From the NCBI GenBank assembly GCA_949290515.1, contig CASERZ010000011.1, positions 1 through 43,275 of the forward strand: 43,275 nt of DNA, given 5' to 3'. The position numbers were made by a program, and so were the translations under genes. Under the pieces are notes generated by a model that searched no databases, was not told where the DNA came from, and saw only the letters and a list, made by a program, of their open reading frames with translations. This DNA is from an uncultured Christensenella sp. Its GTDB lineage: Bacteria > Bacillota > Clostridia > Christensenellales > UBA3700. This document shows, one piece after another, positions 39,322 to 43,275 of this stretch; position 1 is the stretch's first letter; every line of letters starts with the position of its first letter.

Positions 39322-40572
39322 ATGGAAGATAAAATATTTACAAAATTACAACAAAAGTTTTTTTATATCCCGCTCGTAATAGGCTGGGTATTGGTTGTGC
39401 TTGCCTGCTCGCTGATTTTTTATATCACCTATGAAAAGACTATGACAAAGGTGCAAAGCAATCTTCTTAAAGCAAGCGATGCCCCTTACTTTCAGAGCGA
39501 TAACTTCCTCTACATTTTTGATAAAAACGGTTCGCTTACCGTATCTCAGCTGGAAAACGCCTATACCGAAAGCGAAATAGAAGAAATCACCGTATTTCTC
39601 AAAGCCGAAACCGACAATAAGTTTACAATAAAAAGCGGAAAGCACTTTATGTACGTCAAGTCTTCTTCCGTCGATGACGGTATTACCACCATCAAATACG
39701 TAATTATCGAATATACCGACGATATGGAAACGCTCACCGCACTCGCCATTACGCTTATCGTACTCGGCTTTGCCGCTCTGTTGGGAATTTTTCTTTTCTG
39801 CTACTTCTACTCAAAAAGCACGATAGCTCCCGTAAAAGCGTCTTTTATTCAACAACAGGAGCTTATCGCAAACGCTTCGCACGAGCTGAAAACTCCCCTG
39901 ACTATCGTACGCACCAACCTAGATTTGATTACAAGCGACCCTGACTCCACCGTTAAAGACAACGAAAAGTGGCTGAACTCCACCGTCGAACAAGTCAACC
40001 GTATGAACACTATGATTCTCGATATGCTTGAATTGTCGAGAATTGATGCGGGAAAAGCTTCCCGCTATATGCGATTACCCGTAGTACTCAACGATTGTCT
40101 GCAAGGTACTCTGCTTTCTTTTGAAGCACCTTGTTATGAAAAGAACATTACTCTTGAATTTATCGCACGCGAAAAAGCGACGGTACTTGCAAGCAACGAA
40201 GAAATAGAAAAACTTTCTACAATACTTCTCGACAATGCCATAAAGTATACGCCCGACAACGGAAAAATCACGGTAAAGATTCAACGCGTCAAGCAAAGAC
40301 GCGCAGTTCAGCTCAGTTTTACCAATACGGGCGCAGGTATACCCGAGGAACATCTGGAGCGTATATTCGACAGATTTTATAAAGTAGACCCCTCACACAA
40401 AGAAACGCATAACTCTTTCGGTCTGGGTCTCAGTATTGCAAAATCTCTCGTAGTTTCTCTCAAAGGCTCCATAAAATGCGAAAGCAAACTCGGCGAATAC
40501 ACAAGTTTTATTATAGAATTACCTTTCAGCCTTAGCTCAGGCGTTTCGGCAGGTAATAAAAAGAACAACTGA
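39322..40572 (+). CDS. Membrane sensor histidine kinase
   Basis: A 416-residue kinase partner of the preceding regulator. Membrane helices at about 12-36 and 134-158 bracket an extracytoplasmic sensor region of about 95 residues. H187 in ANASHELKTPLT is the phosphorylated His. The ATPase domain has the N box LLDNAIKYTP, G1 NTGAGIPEEHLERIFDRFYK and G2 GLGLSIAKSLV. The sensor region is not recognised, so the signal is unknown. No HAMP domain is evident between helix 2 and the His box. Confidence 0.94.
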   Translation: MEDKIFTKLQQKFFYIPLVIGWVLVVLACSLIFYITYEKTMTKVQSNLLKASDAPYFQSDNFLYIFDKNGSLTVSQLENAYTESEIEEITVFLKAETDNKFTIKSGKHFMYVKSSSVDDGITTIKYVIIEYTDDMETLTALAITLIVLGFAALLGIFLFCYFYSKSTIAPVKASFIQQQELIANASHELKTPLTIVRTNLDLITSDPDSTVKDNEKWLNSTVEQVNRMNTMILDMLELSRIDAGKASRYMRLPVVLNDCLQGTLLSFEAPCYEKNITLEFIAREKATVLASNEEIEKLSTILLDNAIKYTPDNGKITVKIQRVKQRRAVQLSFTNTGAGIPEEHLERIFDRFYKVDPSHKETHNSFGLGLSIAKSLVVSLKGSIKCESKLGEYTSFIIELPFSLSSGVSAGNKKNN

Positions 40573-40602
40573 AAGTATTTGCATACAATTACTTCTATTT
40601 AA

Positions 40603-40631
40603 TTGACAAACCGACTTAATTTAACTATAAT
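40603..40631 (+). promoter_or_regulatory. tRNA-Arg promoter, TTGACA-17-TATAAT
   Basis: Perfect consensus hexamers (40603-40608 and 40626-40631), 17-base spacer, 25 bases before the tRNA. Confidence 0.9.
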
Positions 40632-40655
40632 TGCTTATGTAACTGAATACCGTAT

Positions 40656-40732
40656 GCACTCATAGCTCAATTGGATAGAGCGTTCGGCTACGGACCGAAA
40701 GGTTGGGAGTTCGAGTCTCTTTGGGTGCACCA
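40656..40732 (+). tRNA. tRNA-Arg, anticodon ACG
   Basis: A 77-base cloverleaf: acceptor GCACTCA/TGGGTGC, D loop CAATTGGATA, anticodon stem TTCGG/CCGAA with loop CTACGGA (anticodon ACG, read as inosine), T loop TTCGAGT, encoded CCA. Confidence 0.96.
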
Positions 40733-40735
40733 GGT

Positions 40736-40773
40736 AAACGGCAAAGATCGCTTGATCTTTGCCGTTTTTTATT
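40736..40773 (+). terminator. tRNA-Arg(ACG) terminator
   Basis: AAACGGCAAAGATC pairs perfectly with GATCTTTGCCGTTT around GCTT, followed by TTTATTTT. Confidence 0.92.
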
Positions 40774-40851
40774 TTCAGGCGCAATAAGGATTATCTGCAA
40801 AACCGATCAGCTTCGATGTGTAATATCCGCACAACTATATTGATCAATGTA

Positions 40852-40880
40852 TTGCATAATCTTTTGAGATATGATATAGT
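40852..40880 (+). promoter_or_regulatory. Promoter of the small lipoprotein, start site at the ATG
   Basis: TTGCAT (40852-40857), 17-base spacer, TATAGT (40875-40880). AAAAAC separates it from the ATG, so transcription should begin at the start codon. No ribosome binding site is present. Confidence 0.5.
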
Positions 40881-40886
40881 AAAAAC

Positions 40887-41327
40887 ATGAAAAAGACCGC
40901 AAGTATTATCGTTTTAGTATTAATATCTATCTGCATATGCTTTGTTTTTATGGCATGCGGCAGTCATCCTCTCAAAGGCAATTGGCAATACGTCCAAGGT
41001 CAGGAGGATTACAACGTCATCTCTCTCGATACGTTGACTTTCGACACTGATTTTTTGGGAAGATGCTATTTCTCTTTTGCCGGCGAAAAGGCTTATCTGT
41101 CCGACGAAAACCAAGAAAGCGACGGAGTGCATTATTATTTTTCATATTCGCAAAAGACAGGCGGCGGCACGCTTCTTGCCCCCGAAGCACGCGGCTTCAG
41201 CATAGAAGCACGTCTTGACGAAAGCAGCGGCGAGTTGATACTCATATCGTTTTCTTGTTCGAAAATAAACGGCTACGAAGACGTATCGAGCCATGGATTT
41301 ACACCTGTCAAGTACTCTAGAGCCTAG
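40887..41327 (+). CDS. Small lipoprotein, hypothetical
   Basis: A 146-residue predicted lipoprotein with lipobox FMAC at C24 and a mature beta-rich domain beginning with PLKGNWQY. The LKGxW opening recalls lipocalin-like/META-type small lipoproteins, and the central YFSFAGEKAYL and GVHYYFSY strands fit that, but I do not recognise the family. The gene appears leaderless. A bidirectional terminator follows. Confidence 0.7.
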   Translation: MKKTASIIVLVLISICICFVFMACGSHPLKGNWQYVQGQEDYNVISLDTLTFDTDFLGRCYFSFAGEKAYLSDENQESDGVHYYFSYSQKTGGGTLLAPEARGFSIEARLDESSGELILISFSCSKINGYEDVSSHGFTPVKYSRA

Positions 41328-41340
41328 TGAGCTACTATAC

Positions 41341-41371
41341 AAAAAAAGCCGCTTTTAAGCGGCTTTTTTAT
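41341..41371. terminator. Bidirectional terminator
   Basis: AAAAAAGCCGCTT pairs with AAGCGGCTTTTTT. It ends the plus-strand lipoprotein gene and may also end the minus-strand gene at 41430. Confidence 0.9.
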
Positions 41372-41429
41372 TGGATCCGATATTTTTAATTCACGGCTGA
41401 ATTTGCCTGCTCATGAAATTCGAGCTTAA

Positions 41430-42590
41430 TCAAAAGCCGCCGTTGTTGCGCATCTGAACCATTCTGTTGTCCATTAGCGCTTTCGCCTGCGAAAGAAAAA
41501 CTTTGTTTTCATCATAGAGTCTGTTTGAAGACACACGGCTGTATTTGTTGAGCGCGGCGACATAATCTATCTTCCCGCCAAGTCCTTCGATATTTGCCGT
41601 CAAAATTTTAAGCTGTTCGGCTTGTCTTTGGGCGTTGATTTCAATCTGGTCTGACAATACCTGAAAACATTTCACCATGCTTACCGCCAAATTTTGCATG
41701 CCCGATTCGATAGTACGACATATCTGCGACGTCGAATTCTCGATAGCCTTGACGATCTTGTCGGTGCGTCTCTCCTCGTCGACGTACCTCAATGCGTCTT
41801 TGAGCGAATCTGCGCGCTTTGTCTCGTAGGCATATATTATGAGATCGATATTTATCCAGTCCCTCTCGTCGAGAAACTCCGAATACTCTTTCTGCAACGC
41901 TTTATATACCGCATTGCCGGTTATGTAATGCGGCATTACGTCGACTAGTTTCTGCTCGTTGATCGACTTGACGACAGGCGGAATCTCCAACGCGCGACTC
42001 TCGCAACTTTTGATCTCATCCTCGTATCTTTTGATTTTGACAGGCACCGAATCGACAATGTTTATAGCCTCGTCTTGTTCCTTCTTGCGGAATTTTGTCA
42101 GTTCTACGTTTTCTATAACGTATTTTACCGTAAAAACTATCGCCGCGATACCTGCCGCCAAAGCCGCCACGACCGTTACGGTTTGGAACAGATAATAAAC
42201 GATCTTTGCGCCTAACGTCTGAGAGGACGCGTTGTAATCGTTGGTCAAAAAAGTGCTTATGCCGATCGCAATTCCTATAACTGCGCCTATTCCGAGCAGA
42301 CATAACAAAATAGGCCATATCAAGCTCCATGCTATAGATTTGGAAGATAATCGTTTTTTGCCGACGGCAGCTTGATTATCCTTCAGTAATTCGCGGTTTT
42401 CTTTAATGAGTTTGTGCAATTCTTTTTGTTTGCGCTCAATGTTTTTTTGCTCAAAAGTGTAACCTTTGATTTTATTGTCAGCTTCGCGCTCGATGCAATA
42501 ATAACTGTCCTTCTCGTCAGCGATGATTGAAAGCCCCGCTCTCAAAGAGTAAAGTTTTGACAAAGTATCTGTTATGTTTTCGTTAGCCAT
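41430..42590 (-). CDS. Coiled-coil protein with two membrane helices, unknown
   Basis: A 386-residue protein: an N-terminal coiled coil (about residues 40-75), membrane helices at about 88-115 and 133-158, then a long helical, charged C-terminal part with an amphipathic coiled coil at 285-340 (TSQICRTIESGMQNLAVSMVKCFQVLSDQIEI), reminiscent of chemoreceptor or envelope-scaffold proteins. I do not recognise the family. GGAG lies eight bases before the ATG, and a promoter precedes it. Confidence 0.7.
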   Translation of the reverse strand: MANENITDTLSKLYSLRAGLSIIADEKDSYYCIEREADNKIKGYTFEQKNIERKQKELHKLIKENRELLKDNQAAVGKKRLSSKSIAWSLIWPILLCLLGIGAVIGIAIGISTFLTNDYNASSQTLGAKIVYYLFQTVTVVAALAAGIAAIVFTVKYVIENVELTKFRKKEQDEAINIVDSVPVKIKRYEDEIKSCESRALEIPPVVKSINEQKLVDVMPHYITGNAVYKALQKEYSEFLDERDWINIDLIIYAYETKRADSLKDALRYVDEERRTDKIVKAIENSTSQICRTIESGMQNLAVSMVKCFQVLSDQIEINAQRQAEQLKILTANIEGLGGKIDYVAALNKYSRVSSNRLYDENKVFLSQAKALMDNRMVQMRNNGGF

Positions 42591-42621
42591 AGTTTTTTCT
42601 CCACAAAAAAAATACAGCTAT

Positions 42622-42650
42622 ATTGTAATAAATTTACCGAAAAAAGTCAA
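42622..42650 (-). promoter_or_regulatory. Promoter of the coiled-coil protein, TTGACT-17-TACAAT
   Basis: Minus-strand TTGACT (42645-42650), 17-base spacer, TACAAT (42622-42627), giving a leader of about 25 bases. Confidence 0.8.
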
Positions 42651-42690
42651 GTAATAACTGACCAATGATCTAAAAGCGCCGTTGATGCCG

Positions 42691-43086
42691 TTATTGGGAT
42701 TTTTTGTTTTTTCCTTTTGTCAAGATTTTTCTGATGACCCAAACCTGCGTCTTTTTGGGAAGCGCGGATAAAAATCTCAGCGCCAAATTGCGATTTATAT
42801 TATAGACGTACTTTGCTCTCTTTGCCGTAACGGCTCGGTATGCCGTACGCGCTATCTTGTCGGGCGTAACGGTCGACGTCTCAACTCCGTTGACGATTTT
42901 TTTGAACTTGGCAACATTATATTTGTAAAGCTCGGTATGTTCTACCATCTTGTCAAGCGCGGTTGTCGAGGCGTTGAGAAGTCCTGTTTTGACTGCGCCG
43001 GGACTCTTTTTTATAGGGCTGTTAAAGTAGATTTCCATTCTGTCGTCAAAAAGTACGATTTCCTTTATCAGACAGTTGATGAGCAT
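42691..43086 (-). pseudogene. Chimeric remnant: serine recombinase tail joined to SDR C-terminus
   Basis: The 131-residue frame has two unrelated halves. Residues 1-28 (INCLIKEIVLFDDRMEIYFN) look like the C-terminal end of a large serine recombinase. From about residue 28, PGAVKTGLL, TVTPDKIARTAYRAV and YNINRNLALRFLSALPKKTQVWVIRKIL match the C-terminal third of a short-chain dehydrogenase; its Rossmann half and YxxxK are missing. The apparent GAGGAG ribosome site reads as Glu codons in the same frame, which continues upstream to a TAG near 43108, so the start may be accidental. Best read as a deletion scar. Confidence 0.65.
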
Positions 43087-43150
43087 TTTCGGCTCCTCTC
43101 GTCTATGCTAAGCACACGCCACGGTGCCAAAAGGTATTTTTTTATATATC

Positions 43151-43179
43151 TTGTAATTTTGTTTTGCTTATGTTATAAT
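43151..43179 (+). promoter_or_regulatory. Rightward promoter at the window edge, TTGTAA-17-TATAAT
   Basis: TTGTAA (43151-43156), 17-base spacer, TATAAT (43174-43179). It drives a gene whose body lies beyond the right edge. Confidence 0.75.
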
Positions 43180-43227
43180 CATTTTGAAATGAGTAAAATA
43201 CTTATTTGCCCTGTTTAATAATAGTCT

Positions 43228-43275
43228 ATGAAAAATAATGGAAAGAGTAATCGGGAAGTATGGAGGCTTAATGCG
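43228..43275 (+). CDS. Start of an unidentified gene cut by the window edge
   Basis: Three ATGs downstream of the edge promoter stay open to the end: 43228 (MKNNGKSNREVW), 43238 (MERVIGKYGGLM, another frame) and 43271. Only the last has a GGAGG before it, at a short four-base spacing; the first two lack a ribosome site. Too little is visible to choose a frame or a product. Confidence 0.3.
   Translation, partial: MKNNGKSNREVWRLNA

Noticed and set aside
42691..43086. Intact SDR or recombinase gene
   Set aside because: Neither half has its catalytic part: no Rossmann GxxxGxG or YxxxK, and no recombinase catalytic serine domain.

Overview
The window looks like a chromosome segment of a low-to-moderate G+C Clostridia-type Firmicute, probably a gut or other anaerobic lineage. 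Evidence: spmA-spmB spore-maturation genes, a feoA-feoB-feoB-associated ferrous iron operon, ECF vitamin uptake, many purine-rich ribosome binding sites, near-consensus TTGACA-17-TATAAT promoters, and many lipoproteins. No phage, plasmid or CRISPR module is visible. I cannot name the species.

Layout. 1-2.4 kb: a leftward rRNA-like promoter and leader at the edge, mnmA, a DUF3784-type membrane protein and tRNA-Arg(CCG). 2.6-5.5 kb: an SGNH hydrolase, then a divergent FMN-class riboswitch with a terminator, an ECF S component and a PdxK-like kinase, then a small membrane protein. 5.5-7.4 kb: tRNA-Val with its 3' end duplicated around a 193-bp insertion, a 112-bp structured repeat in two copies, and a two-domain lipoprotein. 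7.3-8.7 kb: csoR-like repressor plus EamA transporter behind a promoter with a CsoR-type palindrome. 8.9-12.0 kb: sialidase-fold protein and partner, divergent from yqeY and a DUF1349 gene. 12.1-14.7 kb: spmAB and an HtrA-type lipoprotein protease. 15.0-17.8 kb: feoAB plus the Cys-rich FeoB-associated protein. 18.0-26.5 kb: two giant adjacent surface proteins. 27.2-31.8 kb: a glycerol/glycerol-3-phosphate operon whose glycerol kinase is fused to DUF1667. 32.1-32.6 kb: a gutted GH2 beta-galactosidase. 33.0-36.2 kb: phosphoglycerate mutase plus a Fn3-type surface protein. 36.3-38.6 kb: a lipoprotein, then 1.1 kb of noncoding DNA with a candidate small RNA, a 149-bp tandem repeat and a MITE-like repeat. 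38.6-40.6 kb: two-component system. 40.7-43.3 kb: tRNA-Arg(ACG), a small lipoprotein, a coiled-coil membrane protein, and a recombinase-SDR chimera at the right edge.

The strongest candidate for something undescribed is the riboswitch at 3383-3511. It has the FMN-aptamer architecture, including a compensatory P6 pair, but nucleotides corresponding to FMN-contacting positions are changed and P2/L2 is rebuilt. It controls an uptake-plus-kinase operon, which suggests a ligand other than FMN. Secondary leads are the DUF1667-GlpK fusion, the two structured repeat families, and two genes that appear to be transcribed without a leader. All calls come from reading the sequence and recalled family knowledge; no database search or folding program was run.
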